Shown one piece after another: positions 51,323 to 60,970 of a DNA stretch of 64,000 bases. The DNA comes from Oxalobacteraceae bacterium (lineage in GTDB: Bacteria > Pseudomonadota > Gammaproteobacteria > Burkholderiales > Burkholderiaceae_D). Positions within the stretch are counted from its first letter, which is position 1, and each line of letters starts with the position of its first letter. The stretch covers positions 1 through 64,000 of the forward strand of contig JANXTY010000047.1 of the NCBI GenBank assembly GCA_025352145.1, written 5' to 3'. The notes below the pieces were generated by a model. It did no database searches. It saw only the letters and a list, made by a program, of their open reading frames with translations, and was not told the origin of the DNA. A program made the translations under genes and the position numbers.

Positions 51323-52126
51323 ATGGCAACGCAAGCGATAAAACAAAAAGCGCAATCGGAGCCGATTGCGCTTTTTGTTTCTGATTTACATTTACAGCCA
51401 TCGCATCCTAAAACGACCCAGGCATTCTTCGATTTTCTGCATCTGCACGCATGCAAAGTGAGGCAGCTGTATCTGCTGGGCGACTTGTTTGAGTCGTGGG
51501 TTGGCGATGACGATATCGTGGATCCTTACAATGCGGGTGTGATAAACGCACTGCGCCAAGTCAGCGATGCCGGGGTGGATGTTTTTTGGATGGGGGGCAA
51601 TCGTGATTTTTTAGTCGGCGAAGACTTTGTCAAGGCAGCCGGCTTAATGGCGTTGCCGGATCTTTTTGTCATCACGATAGCTGGCCAACGGATCCTACTT
51701 GCGCATGGTGATGCGCAGTGTACGGATGATCTGCCTTACATGACATTTCGCAATAGGGTGCGTCAGTCTAGTTGGCAAAAACAATTCCTTGGAATGCCGT
51801 TAGCTCAACGCAAAGCCATTGTTGCCGATATGCGCGTTGATAGCCGACAGGCGCAAGAGTCAAAATCTTACGACATCATGGATGTTAATTCTGAGGCGAT
51901 CAAGGCACTCTTCGTTGATACTCGATCCGAGGTGCTGATTCACGGCCATACCCATCGTCCGGGTTATCACCTGCACGAGGTGGGTGGCGCACGGCCTGCG
52001 AGCCGTTATGTACTGCCAGACTGGGAATGCGATGCGATGCCCACACGCGGCGGTTGGATTGAAGTAACGAGCGATGGCGAGATCAGGAGAGTCGGTTTGG
52101 ATGGCCAATCGCTGGCTTTTCCGTAA
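51323..52126 (+). CDS. lpxH: UDP-2,3-diacylglucosamine diphosphatase
   Basis: Cleaves UDP-2,3-diacylglucosamine to lipid X in lipid A synthesis. The calcineurin-like metal site is complete: FVSDLHLQPSHP, LGDLFESWVGDDD, GGNRDFLVG, LAHGDAQCTDD and IHGHTHRPG. 267 residues. A membrane-associated cytosolic enzyme. Confidence 0.95.
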   Translation: MATQAIKQKAQSEPIALFVSDLHLQPSHPKTTQAFFDFLHLHACKVRQLYLLGDLFESWVGDDDIVDPYNAGVINALRQVSDAGVDVFWMGGNRDFLVGEDFVKAAGLMALPDLFVITIAGQRILLAHGDAQCTDDLPYMTFRNRVRQSSWQKQFLGMPLAQRKAIVADMRVDSRQAQESKSYDIMDVNSEAIKALFVDTRSEVLIHGHTHRPGYHLHEVGGARPASRYVLPDWECDAMPTRGGWIEVTSDGEIRRVGLDGQSLAFP

Positions 52127-52188
52127 TTCCTGATCTTGTTGGTTCGGAGGCATGAACGATCATCTTGATGTCATCACGCGGTAAGGCC

Positions 52189-53643
52189 TCACGCCGTTTT
52201 CTTATTTGTTATTTCCGATGACGGCACGACCGTGAGCAGTCCCAATGCCAATGCACGGTGAAGTATTTTGTAACTGTCCAGATCAAAGCGATTTTTTGCA
52301 GGCGTGTCTTGTAGCAATAGACGGTGAGCATCAGCGTGTGTTTTGGCGCTGCCGAGATAGCACCATCGATCGATGCTATGAAAATCGCAGCGTTTGCCAT
52401 CTGCACTGAACTCCGACAAAACGACCGCGCCGGAGTAAGGCCAGCGTTGCACGCGCAAGTTGGATAATGATTGTGTGAATCGTAGCTGATGCGCAGCCGC
52501 TGTTTCCTTTCCAATACAGGCACCTCGGCACTGTCGGGAGGCGAAAGCACTGCAGGGCGCGTTGGATTGAGGTCGATTTTCCAGCCCCATGAGTACCAAA
52601 CATAATTGATCGGTAGCGGCCAGTTCTCGCAAAGCGGCCTCCGCTTTTTTTCTGGATCTGAAAAGACCATAAAGAGGGTCAGTTTGAGAAAAATCGAGAT
52701 TACTGGCCTGCATCAGCACCGGCAGATAGGTGCCGTCACCACCGGAGCGCAGTTGCCAGGTGCACAGGCCATTCTCGCGTAACACGCGATTGTGGCGCGG
52801 CTGTAAATCCTTGATTAAGTAGGCTTCCAATAAAGCTGCCCCGATGTCGCCAGCGCTTTCTTGCCATGCCACGCGCTTTACTTGGTGGGCGAATGCGGAA
52901 TTTTTTGCGTGCGCAGAGGGGTTGTTGAAATGCGATTGGGCATGTCGGCGCATGTGCGCGCTTTTGCTGATGTAGAGTGCTGTGTCGTTTTCATCGAAAA
53001 ATTGATACACGCCACACGTGTTGGGTATTTTTTGCAGCATATCGGGCGCCAGCGCACTGGGTGAATGCGGTGCTTTTACCAAACTACGGAAAACCTCTTG
53101 GAGCGTGTCCGCAGGAATATCTCGCTGTATTGTCTGCCAAAACTGCCACAGTACATCGGCGTCTGCCAAAGCACGATGACGTGCAGCCGCCGTCAACTGG
53201 TGCCGCTCAATCAGACTGCTTAAATTATGTTTGACCTCATCGGGATACAGCTTGCGTGATAATTTGACGGTACAAAGTACTTCGCACCGCAGTTCCTTAC
53301 CCATTCTTTTAAATGCATTCGTGAGAAAGCCATGATCGAAGCGGACGTTGTGCGCAATGAACAGTGCGCCATTGAGTTGGGTCCACAATTGTTCGGCAAG
53401 CGATTCAAATACAGGCGCATCACTGACCATGGCATCGGTGATACCGGTCAAGTTTTGGATAAAAGGGGGGATCGGCGTTTGCGGGTTAACCAGACTGGAC
53501 CATTGCGTTACTGTGCCATTGTCGACGCGGACGATGCCGATTTCTGTAATGCGATCGTCAGAGGGATTGGCACCTGTGGTTTCTAGATCGATAAAGACTA
53601 GTTTGTGGAATGTGTTTATGGGTGAGCATAATGGCATGGGCAT
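52189..53643 (-). CDS. DEDD exonuclease fused to UvrC-like GIY-YIG domain
   Basis: A 484-residue two-domain nuclease. The first part is a DnaQ-type 3'-5' exonuclease (FIDLETTGANPSDDRI, HNVRFDHGFL, RHRALADADVLW). The second (about 205-300) is a GIY-YIG domain like that of UvrC and Cho, with CGVYQFFDENDTALYISKS and LLEAYLIKDLQPRHN. The usual LYIGKS is LYISKS here. The rest is Cys-containing (SRQCRGACIGKE) as in Cho-like proteins. Probably works in DNA repair. Convergent with lpxH. Confidence 0.88.
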   Translation of the reverse strand: MPMPLCSPINTFHKLVFIDLETTGANPSDDRITEIGIVRVDNGTVTQWSSLVNPQTPIPPFIQNLTGITDAMVSDAPVFESLAEQLWTQLNGALFIAHNVRFDHGFLTNAFKRMGKELRCEVLCTVKLSRKLYPDEVKHNLSSLIERHQLTAAARHRALADADVLWQFWQTIQRDIPADTLQEVFRSLVKAPHSPSALAPDMLQKIPNTCGVYQFFDENDTALYISKSAHMRRHAQSHFNNPSAHAKNSAFAHQVKRVAWQESAGDIGAALLEAYLIKDLQPRHNRVLRENGLCTWQLRSGGDGTYLPVLMQASNLDFSQTDPLYGLFRSRKKAEAALRELAATDQLCLVLMGLENRPQSNAPCSAFASRQCRGACIGKETAAAHQLRFTQSLSNLRVQRWPYSGAVVLSEFSADGKRCDFHSIDRWCYLGSAKTHADAHRLLLQDTPAKNRFDLDSYKILHRALALGLLTVVPSSEITNKKTA

Positions 53644-53684
53644 AGTCTTACTGAGGTAGATACTGGAGTTGAATTTTCAGCTGT

Positions 53685-54851
53685 TCAAAGAAGCGCTAGC
53701 GCGGCTTCAATATCCGCAATCAAATCCACCGGATCTTCCAATCCAATATTAAACCGCACCAACTGCCCCTGCTCAGTCCAGTTGGCACGCATGGTTTGCA
53801 TGCGATAGGGAATACACAAACTGTTTGCACCCCCCCAGCTAAAGCCGATCTTGAAAAGTTGCAAGTTGTCGACAAAGCGGTCGGTTTGTTCTTCGGTATA
53901 GCGTGCATCAAACAGTACGGAAAACAAGCCTGCGGCACCGGTGAAGTCGCGTTTCCATGTCTCGTGTCCGGGGCAATCGGGCAGGGCGGGGTGCAACACT
54001 TTCGTAATTTCTGGGCGGGTCTTGAACCAGGAGGCGATGTGTCGGGCGCTGGCGTCGTGGGTGTCGAAGCGCAGTTTGAGCGTTGCCAGGCTGCGCAATA
54101 TGAGTGAGGTGTCGTCGGCGCTGACGCCTAGGCCCAATCGCATGTGGGTCAGGCTAAGTTTTTGCGACAGATTTTTTTCGCGGGTGATGACGGCACCCAT
54201 CAACACATCGGAGCCGCCCGATTGGTATTTGGTGAGGGCGTGCATGACGATATCGACACCGTGGTCGAAGGCGCGAAATGCGATGCCAGCCGACCAGGTA
54301 TTGTCGAGTGCGACGAGCACGCCTTTATCGTGGGCGGCTTGACAGATGGCGGGAATGTCGGGCATTTCCATAGAGACCGATCCGGGTGCTTCGGTCCAGA
54401 GGAGTTTTGTGTTGGGACCGATGAGTTCGGCGATGCCTGCACCGATTAGCGGATCGTAGTAGCGTGCGGTGATGCCGTAGGCGTCGGCCATCCAGTTGCC
54501 CAGATCGCGATTAGGGCTGTAGGCATTGTCGGGAATGAGTACTTCGTCACCGCTGTGCAGGAAGGCAAAATTGACCAACATTATGGCTGCCAGGCCGCTG
54601 GGTGCGAGCAGACAGTCGGTGCCGCCTTCGATGGCCGCCAGCCTTGCTTCGAGGGTGAAGGTGGTGGGTGTGCCGTGCAAGCCGTAAGTGTAGGCGGTTT
54701 TGTCGAGCCAATGACGCGAACGCATGGCGGCGACGTTTTTGAATAGGATTGTCGAGGCGCGCTGAACAGCGACCGGAAATGCGCCGAAACCTTCAGGGGC
54801 TTGGTAATCGTTGTGGATGAGCGCTGTCTGTGGCGAGAGTGGTCGTTTCAT
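53685..54851 (-). CDS. metC: Cystathionine beta-lyase
   Basis: A PLP enzyme that splits cystathionine to homocysteine, pyruvate and ammonia. The cofactor sites are visible: LAPSGLAAIML, VALDNTWSAGIAF and HALTKYQSGGSD with the Schiff-base Lys, and a MetC-like SWGGANSLCIP. 388 residues from the ATG at 54851; the frame is open to 54908 but the region up to there is hairpin-forming leader. A second Cys/Met family enzyme lies at 195-1436. Confidence 0.88.
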   Translation of the reverse strand: MKRPLSPQTALIHNDYQAPEGFGAFPVAVQRASTILFKNVAAMRSRHWLDKTAYTYGLHGTPTTFTLEARLAAIEGGTDCLLAPSGLAAIMLVNFAFLHSGDEVLIPDNAYSPNRDLGNWMADAYGITARYYDPLIGAGIAELIGPNTKLLWTEAPGSVSMEMPDIPAICQAAHDKGVLVALDNTWSAGIAFRAFDHGVDIVMHALTKYQSGGSDVLMGAVITREKNLSQKLSLTHMRLGLGVSADDTSLILRSLATLKLRFDTHDASARHIASWFKTRPEITKVLHPALPDCPGHETWKRDFTGAAGLFSVLFDARYTEEQTDRFVDNLQLFKIGFSWGGANSLCIPYRMQTMRANWTEQGQLVRFNIGLEDPVDLIADIEAALALL

Positions 54852-54883
54852 GGCTTTGCCTTTGAGATCGGGCTGGTCAGAAG

Positions 54884-54921
54884 GGTGGGGCCGTAGGATG
54901 CACCCCACCTATCCTACGGCC
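54884..54921 (-). promoter_or_regulatory. Nested inverted repeats in metC leader
   Basis: GGCCGTAGGAT pairs with ATCCTACGGCC (11 base pairs, 11-base loop). Part of the loop (GGTGGGG on the minus strand) is also complementary to CCCCACC right after the stem, so two exclusive hairpins or a pseudoknot could form. It lies about 33 bases before the metC start. It might instead be a dispersed repeat of the kind seen across proteobacterial genomes. Confidence 0.5.
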
Positions 54922-54971
54922 TTGACCTGGTATATCCAAGCGGGGAAGGTAGTTTCATTATTGAGGAGTGA

Positions 54972-56333
54972 TTATGCTTCGGCCCACAAATCATGTGCAT
55001 CGGCAGCAGTGACAGTGACGTCGAAGAACTCGCCGACGTTCAATTTTTTATGTGGTTCGTAAGGTGGCTTCACATAGACCACGCCATCGATTTCCGGTGC
55101 ATCGGCGGCAGAACGTCCTACGCCGCCATTGCTGGTGACCTCATCGATCAGGACGCGAATGGTTTTACCTACTTTGGCTTGCAGACGTTTTTTCGAAATA
55201 CTTTCTTGCAATTGCATCAGTCGTCCGCGCCGTTCTTCGCGTATTTCTTCGGGCACTGGATTGGCGAGCAGATTAGCAGTTGCGCCTTCTACGGGGGAAT
55301 AGCTAAAGCAGCCTAGACGGTCTATCTCTGCTTCTTTAATGAAGTCGAGCAGGTATTGGAATTCTTCTTCCGTTTCGCCAGGGAAGCCAGCGATGAAAGT
55401 AGAGCGGATCGTGATGTTCGGACACATTGCACGCCAGGCTAAAATGCGTTCGATATTTTTTTCGCCGCTGGCGGGCCGCTTCATCCGTTTGAGAACGTCA
55501 GGATGGGCATGCTGGAGTGGTACGTCGAGATAGGGCAATACCGCACCCTCGGCCATCAAAGGGATGATTTGATCGACGTGTGGGTAGGGGTATACATAAT
55601 GTAAGCGCACCCAGGCACCATATTGCGCCGCCAGTTCGCTGAGAGCGGTTACTAATTGGGTCATGTGGGTTTTGATTGGTTTCCCGTTCCAGAATCCGGT
55701 ACGGAATTTGACATCGACGCCATACGCGCTGGTGTCTTGCGAAATGACGAGTAGTTCTTTGACGCCAGCCTTGAACAAATTCTCAGCTTCCAGCATCACA
55801 TCGGCAACTGGGCGCGATACCAGATCGCCACGCATCGATGGGATGATGCAAAAGCTGCAGCGATGGTTGCAGCCTTCAGATATTTTTAAATAAGCGTAAT
55901 GCTTTGGTGTGAGCTTGACGCCTTGTGCCGGCACCAGATCCAGGAAGGGTGCATGCGGTTTGGGCAGATGAATGTGTACGGCATCCATGACTTCGGCCAG
56001 TGCGTGGGGGCCGGTGACTGCTAATACTTTGGGATGCACCTTCATGATGATGTCGTCACCTGCGGCATCTTTTTTGGCACCAAGGCAGCCAGTTACAATG
56101 ACTTTGCCATTTTCATGCAATGCCTCGCCAATAGCGTCCAGGGATTCCTGCACTGCAGCGTCGATGAAACCGCAGGTATTGACGATGACTAAGTCGGCAC
56201 CGTCATAAGATTTGGCTGTTTCATAGCCTTCGGCGCGTAGCTGCGTCAGGATTTGTTCCGAATCGACTAATGCTTTGGGACATCCGAGCGAAACAAAACC
56301 GACTTTTGGCGCAATTTGAGAAGAGTTGGACAT
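54972..56333 (-). CDS. rimO: Ribosomal protein S12 methylthiotransferase
   Basis: A radical SAM enzyme that methylthiolates an Asp of ribosomal protein S12. The N-terminal UPF0004 domain begins [15 protein letters not shown]; the radical SAM motif is [16 protein letters not shown]; a C-terminal TRAM domain follows. Three more Cys (in GCPKA, NTCGFID, VTGCLGA) hold the auxiliary cluster. 453 residues. Confidence 0.97.
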   Translation of the reverse strand: MSNSSQIAPKVGFVSLGCPKALVDSEQILTQLRAEGYETAKSYDGADLVIVNTCGFIDAAVQESLDAIGEALHENGKVIVTGCLGAKKDAAGDDIIMKVHPKVLAVTGPHALAEVMDAVHIHLPKPHAPFLDLVPAQGVKLTPKHYAYLKISEGCNHRCSFCIIPSMRGDLVSRPVADVMLEAENLFKAGVKELLVISQDTSAYGVDVKFRTGFWNGKPIKTHMTQLVTALSELAAQYGAWVRLHYVYPYPHVDQIIPLMAEGAVLPYLDVPLQHAHPDVLKRMKRPASGEKNIERILAWRAMCPNITIRSTFIAGFPGETEEEFQYLLDFIKEAEIDRLGCFSYSPVEGATANLLANPVPEEIREERRGRLMQLQESISKKRLQAKVGKTIRVLIDEVTSNGGVGRSAADAPEIDGVVYVKPPYEPHKKLNVGEFFDVTVTAADAHDLWAEA

Positions 56334-56448
56334 AGAAAATGTAAAGCGAAAGAGAGTAAAGCGAATCCGCTATTGTACCTCTTCGATGTCCTTTACTTGT
56401 GCCCGTGACGGACTGCGGGGTATCCCATTCACAATTTCCCGCGTCGCT

Positions 56449-57003
56449 TTATTTGGGTTTGTCGTTTGGATTGAATGGAAATGCACTAAACATCGTATTG
56501 CTTTGACTTTGCATTTTTTCTTGCATTTGGACGAACAGGTTCTTGCTTTGATCGATGTAGTTGCTCATCATGCCTTGCATCATCGGCCCTTGTACATTCA
56601 TGAACTGTGACCACATCTCCGGGCTAAATGGTTTGCCTTCATACAGGCCCTTGGAATTTTCCGTGAGTTTGTTTTGGATGTCGATGAAGGCCTGGATGTT
56701 TTTTTCTAAATAGGAACCCATCATGCCCTGCATTGCATGACCGTAATAACGAATGATTTGGGATAAAGCAATGCTGGAAAACATAGGTTCTCCGTTGGCT
56801 TCTTCTTCGAGAATAATCTGCATCAGAATGCTGCGCGTCAAATCTTCCTCGGTCTTGGCATCGACTACCGAAAATTCTTCGTTGCCGAGTACCAGCGCTT
56901 TGACATCTGTCAGCGTAATGTATGAACTTGTTTGCGTATCGTACAGACGGCGATTGGGGTACTTCTTGATCAAGCGCTCAGAAAGTTTTTTTGCACTATT
57001 CAT
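56449..57003 (-). CDS. phaR: PHA synthesis repressor
   Basis: A DNA- and granule-binding regulator of polyhydroxyalkanoate genes, 184 residues. RLIKKYPNRRLYDTQTSSYI is the PHB_acc_N DNA-binding domain, followed by two PHB_acc repeats around EEEANGEPMFSSIALSQIIR and GKPF region. A palindrome in its leader (TATTGCAATA at 57132-57141) is a possible own operator. It follows phaB on the minus strand. Confidence 0.95.
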   Translation of the reverse strand: MNSAKKLSERLIKKYPNRRLYDTQTSSYITLTDVKALVLGNEEFSVVDAKTEEDLTRSILMQIILEEEANGEPMFSSIALSQIIRYYGHAMQGMMGSYLEKNIQAFIDIQNKLTENSKGLYEGKPFSPEMWSQFMNVQGPMMQGMMSNYIDQSKNLFVQMQEKMQSQSNTMFSAFPFNPNDKPK

Positions 57004-57142
57004 CGAAATTCCAGTGGTGTGCGCCGCAACGCAATTCGGTTAAGAAATCTTACAAAAACGAACATTGGCCCGCTTTCAGGGCTGGGCCTATTATAGTGTG
57101 GAAAATTGAAAATTTACGGAAACTACGGGTATATTGCAATAC

Positions 57143-57169
57143 AAACGGGAGAGATTTTCTCTCCCGTTT
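57143..57169 (-). terminator. Hairpin after phaB
   Basis: A perfect 11-base-pair stem (AAACGGGAGAG with CTCTCCCGTTT) and 5-base loop, 45 bases beyond the phaB stop on the minus strand, with a weak GTTTGTATT tail. Likely ends the phaC-phaB transcript before phaR. Confidence 0.7.
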
Positions 57170-57213
57170 GGAATGTCTAGAATGACAGGCTCATGGTTGA
57201 ACCCGGCATCGCA

Positions 57214-57957
57214 TTACCCCATGTGCAGTCCACCATTAAGCGAAAAATCCGAACCAGTTGCGTAACCACCTTCTTCGGAGGCGATCCAGGCGATGATGGA
57301 AGCGATTTCTTCTGGTTCGCCTAAGCGTTTCAATGGAATCCCTGAAACAATTTTTTCAAGCACTTCCGGCCTGATTGCCTTGACCATATCGGTGCCTATA
57401 TAGCCAGGTGACACGGTGTTGACGGTCACTCCCTTGGTCGCCACTTCTTGCGCCAGTGCCATCGTAAATCCATGCAATCCTGCTTTGGCAGTTGAATAAT
57501 TGGTTTGACCAAACTGGCCTTTTTGACCATTGACCGATGAGATATTGATGATGCGGCCCCAGCCACGGTCAACCATACCTTCAATGACTTGTTTGGTGAC
57601 GTTAAACAAGGAATTGAGGTTGGTGTCAATCACCTCGCTCCATTGTTCGCGGGTCATTTTACGGAATTGACCATCCCGTGTGATGCCCGCGTTGTTGATC
57701 AGAATATCGATTTCACCGATTTCTGCTTTCACTTTGTCAAAGGCTGCCTTGGTGGAATCCCAATCTGATACGTTGCCCTCAGACGCATGCACGTTGTAAC
57801 CTGCTGCGCGCATATCGGCTAGCCATTTTTCTTTGCGGGGCGAATTGGGTCCGCAACCTGCGATCACGGTATAACCATCTTTACACAGACGTTTGCAGAT
57901 GGGACTGCCGATGCCACCCATCCCACCTGTTACGTAAGCAATACGTTTTGTCATCAT
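57214..57957 (-). CDS. phaB: Acetoacetyl-CoA reductase
   Basis: NADPH-dependent reduction of acetoacetyl-CoA to (R)-3-hydroxybutyryl-CoA, the monomer of PHB. Short-chain dehydrogenase motifs: YVTGGMGGIGSPI for the cofactor, NNAGITRDG, and the catalytic NISSVNGQKGQFGQTNYSTA with Ser, Tyr and Lys. 247 residues. A tandem start MM; either ATG is possible. Confidence 0.96.
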   Translation of the reverse strand: MMTKRIAYVTGGMGGIGSPICKRLCKDGYTVIAGCGPNSPRKEKWLADMRAAGYNVHASEGNVSDWDSTKAAFDKVKAEIGEIDILINNAGITRDGQFRKMTREQWSEVIDTNLNSLFNVTKQVIEGMVDRGWGRIINISSVNGQKGQFGQTNYSTAKAGLHGFTMALAQEVATKGVTVNTVSPGYIGTDMVKAIRPEVLEKIVSGIPLKRLGEPEEIASIIAWIASEEGGYATGSDFSLNGGLHMG

Positions 57958-58060
57958 GTTCTCTTTTACAGTTGGATTAAAAATACGTGTTCTGAAGAAA
58001 ATCTGTAAGCGATTCTATGTGTTATCGACAGCCTCGTCAAAGCGCATCGTTACGTCGCTT

Positions 58061-58097
58061 GGGCGGGCCATCCCTCCAACTGAGGGATGGCCCGCCC
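58061..58097. other. 16-base-pair hairpin between phaC and phaB
   Basis: A perfect inverted repeat, GGGCGGGCCATCCCTC against its complement, with a 5-base loop, in the 191-base phaC-phaB gap. It has no T run, so it is more likely an mRNA-stability or attenuation element, or a REP-like repeat, than a terminator. Confidence 0.65.
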
Positions 58098-58148
58098 CTA
58101 GATAATTCAGGCATTGGCCAAACGTAACATTGATTTCTGAACGAGGCC

Positions 58149-59867
58149 TTACTCTGCCCTCGCCTTAACGTAACGCCCAGGTGCTGGTTCGATGGGTTTA
58201 TTGCGCGCATTGCCCAGTTTGCTCGGTGCTGTTACTTGCTTGCCTGCGTGTTCCGTTAAAAAAGCAGCCCATTCTGGCCACCAGCTGCCAGGATGTTCAG
58301 TTGCTGTGTTGAGCCATGAATGGGCGTCGTGTATGGTTTGATCGTTGGTCCAGTAGCAGCGTTTGTTTTTGGATGGCGGGTTGATTACGCCGGCAATGTG
58401 TCCCGAGGCACCGAGGATATAGCGGTTTTTATTTTTCTTTTTGGGGTTTAATAATGTGATTGAAGCAAAGGCTGAGGTCCAGGGAACAATGTGATCTTCG
58501 CGTGAACCATAGATGAAAGTCGGCGCGTTGATTTTGCCCAGATCAATTTTTTCACCAGCTACGGTTAATTTCCCGGGTACTTTCAAACTGTTTTCAAGAT
58601 AGGTGTTGCGCAGGTACCAGCAGAACATCGGGCCGGGCAGATTGGTGCTGTCGGCATTCCAGTACAGCAGATCAAATGGCGGCGGTTCTTGACCTTTGAG
58701 ATAGTTGGATTGAACGTAATTCCATACTAAATCGTTTGAACGCAGACTTGAAAATGTGCTCGCCAATTCACGCCCCGTCAATAATCCACCTTGTGCCAGT
58801 ATCTGTTCGCGTAACTGGACTTGGGTTTCATCGATAAATATATCGAGAACGCCAGTATCGGAAAAATCGAGTAACGTGGTCAATAAAGTGAGGCTCGCAA
58901 TGGGCGCTTCACCACGCGCAGCCAATACCGCCAATGCGGTGGACAGGATGGTGCCACCGACGCAAAAGCCAAATGCATTAATTTTTTCCTGGCCTGAGAT
59001 TTCTTGAGTGAGGTGGATCGCCTTGATCACGCCATCTGCCACATATTGATCCCACGTTACTTGATGCATCGTTTCGTCGGGATTGCGCCAGGACACCAGA
59101 AAAACGGTGTGGCCTTGCTCAACGGCGTAACGTACCAAAGAATTTGCGGGTTGCAAATCGAGAATGTAGAACTTGTTGATACACGGCGGGACCATCAGCA
59201 GCGGCTTTTGATATACGGTTTTCGTTAAAGGCTTATATTGAATGAGTTGGAAAAGGGAATTTTCAAATACGATCGTGCCTTCCGTTGTGGCAACGTTTTT
59301 TCCTATTGCGAAAGCAGACTCATCTGACAGCGAGATGCGTCCTTTCTGTATATCCGATAGCATATTGCAGAGTCCTTTAGTCAGGCTATCGCCCTTGCTA
59401 TCGATTATTTTCTGCTGAGCTTCGGGATTCGTTGCGAGAAAATTGGCTGGCGACATCGCGTCGATCATTTGCTGTACGGAAAAGATTATTTTCTGTTTTA
59501 CTTTATCGGGTGCTTGCACGGCTTCAGCCAAGGCCATTAAAAATCGCGCATTTAACAGGTAAGATGCAGCATTAAAGGAGGGCAATGTGTGCGTTTGCCA
59601 GGCAGGGGAAGTAAAGCGGCGGTCGGAAATTGCGGGTGTCTTGTCGTGCAAGAAATCTTGCCAGAGCGCGTAAATTTGTTCGCTGTATTCATGTTGAAGC
59701 CGATTAGCGATTGCTGGGTCGATGGTGCCGCCGACCTCTTTGAGAATATCGCTTACTCGATTGGAGGGTGTTGCAGGCGCCACTTTCAACCAGGACTGCC
59801 ATGTTTCTGGATCACTAAATTGCGCCATCCAGGTAGAGGTCAGGGTTTGATAGTCAGGCGTATTCAT
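58149..59867 (-). CDS. phaC: Class I poly(3-hydroxyalkanoate) polymerase
   Basis: Polymerises (R)-3-hydroxyacyl-CoA into PHB at the granule surface. The lipase-like box AFGFCVGGTIL holds the catalytic Cys; GSREDHIVPW the Asp and ILGASGHIAGVINPP the His. The N-terminal PhaC_N domain is about residues 75-245. ATG at 59867 gives 572 residues; the frame continues to 59927 but the chosen MNTPDYQTLTSTWM follows a strong GGAAG. Confidence 0.96.
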   Translation of the reverse strand: MNTPDYQTLTSTWMAQFSDPETWQSWLKVAPATPSNRVSDILKEVGGTIDPAIANRLQHEYSEQIYALWQDFLHDKTPAISDRRFTSPAWQTHTLPSFNAASYLLNARFLMALAEAVQAPDKVKQKIIFSVQQMIDAMSPANFLATNPEAQQKIIDSKGDSLTKGLCNMLSDIQKGRISLSDESAFAIGKNVATTEGTIVFENSLFQLIQYKPLTKTVYQKPLLMVPPCINKFYILDLQPANSLVRYAVEQGHTVFLVSWRNPDETMHQVTWDQYVADGVIKAIHLTQEISGQEKINAFGFCVGGTILSTALAVLAARGEAPIASLTLLTTLLDFSDTGVLDIFIDETQVQLREQILAQGGLLTGRELASTFSSLRSNDLVWNYVQSNYLKGQEPPPFDLLYWNADSTNLPGPMFCWYLRNTYLENSLKVPGKLTVAGEKIDLGKINAPTFIYGSREDHIVPWTSAFASITLLNPKKKNKNRYILGASGHIAGVINPPSKNKRCYWTNDQTIHDAHSWLNTATEHPGSWWPEWAAFLTEHAGKQVTAPSKLGNARNKPIEPAPGRYVKARAE

Positions 59868-59949
59868 ACTTGCTTCCTTTCGTACTTTGTTTTTGTGCTT
59901 TATCGAGCACTGTTTGGTTGGAATCATTTAATTCATAAGGCAATATTTG

Positions 59950-60183
59950 ATGGTTATCGTCGCATCTGCCTGGATTTATGTGGTGCTCATGATGTCTATT
60001 GTGGAGACATCCATTGTTGCCGGGATCATGACCTTTTTATTTTATTGCGCATTGCCTTTGGGCCTTATTTTATACGTAATGAATACGCCCAGTCGTCGAC
60101 GTCACATGGCGGAAAAAGAATCTGCCAGGCTGACGCAAAATGAAATAAAAAATCCTGATGACTTGTCGCCCGATAAGGAGTGA
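59950..60183 (+). CDS. Small membrane protein beside phaC
   Basis: A 77-residue protein with two hydrophobic segments (about 3-20 and 26-44) and a charged cytosolic tail (RRRHMAEKESARL). Not recognised as a named family, although I recall similar small membrane proteins next to phaC in relatives. It is divergent from phaC and convergent with pgeF. Confidence 0.6.
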   Translation: MVIVASAWIYVVLMMSIVETSIVAGIMTFLFYCALPLGLILYVMNTPSRRRHMAEKESARLTQNEIKNPDDLSPDKE

Positions 60184-60196
60184 ACCCACGCTTGCA

Positions 60197-60970
60197 TCAG
60201 ATTTCGTTGATCCATATCAGCGATGCCATTCTGCCGGTAATCCCATCCCGACGATAAGAGTAGAAACGCTGTTGATCGGTCATGGTACATAATCCCCCGC
60301 CATAGATGCGATAGACATCGCTATTGTTCAGCCGTTTTTTTGCCAGAGCATACAGATCGGCGAGGAATTTCCCCGGCCTCTCCGGGATCGGTTTAAATGC
60401 TGAAATCGTCTCCCTATTGTCTGCCCAAAAAGCGTCGACGACTTCTTTCCCCACTTCAAAGCAGCCCGGTCCGATGGCGGGGCCAAGCCAAGCGAGGATT
60501 TCCTCTGCTCCTGCGTTGCGCATGTGCATAACCGTATTTTCAAGAACGCCCGCTAGCAGGCCACGCCATCCGGCGTGCGCGGCGCCGACCACATGCCCGT
60601 TTCGGTCGCAGAATAAGACAGGCAAACAATCTGCGGCCTGGATAATGCACACCACCCCAGCTTGGGTGGTAATACTGGCATCTGCTTCTGGAGGGAGGCG
60701 ACTTTCGGCGGCATTCATATCGGCGGCATTGATCACATCTGTGCCATGTACCTGGGTCAACCACAATGGTCTCCGTGGAAGGTAGGTTTGAAGTCTGGCG
60801 CGATTGTACTGTACGTGCTGTTCCAGGTCGCCTACATGCGACCCTAAATTCAAACCGCCGCTGCCAGCCCCATCATCGTATGGGCCGACACTAACGCCAC
60901 CTCGTCGCGTCGTAGAAAATGCGCTGATATTAGTTGGTGTACCAACCCAATTAGGAATAATCACGTCCAT
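60197..60970 (-). CDS. pgeF: Peptidoglycan editing factor / laccase-domain protein
   Basis: A 257-residue YfiH-family enzyme. HVVGAAHAGWRGLLAGV and WLGPAIGPGCFEVG are the family marks, with metal-binding His and Cys. The family removes wrongly placed amino acids from UDP-MurNAc precursors, and some members oxidise purine nucleosides. The stop of rluD overlaps its start by one base, so the two are coupled. Confidence 0.93.
   Translation of the reverse strand: MDVIIPNWVGTPTNISAFSTTRRGGVSVGPYDDGAGSGGLNLGSHVGDLEQHVQYNRARLQTYLPRRPLWLTQVHGTDVINAADMNAAESRLPPEADASITTQAGVVCIIQAADCLPVLFCDRNGHVVGAAHAGWRGLLAGVLENTVMHMRNAGAEEILAWLGPAIGPGCFEVGKEVVDAFWADNRETISAFKPIPERPGKFLADLYALAKKRLNNSDVYRIYGGGLCTMTDQQRFYSYRRDGITGRMASLIWINEI

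Noticed and set aside
58149-58200. phaA (beta-ketothiolase) next to phaC
   Set aside because: Expected in many PHB operons but absent here; phaC is followed directly by phaB.
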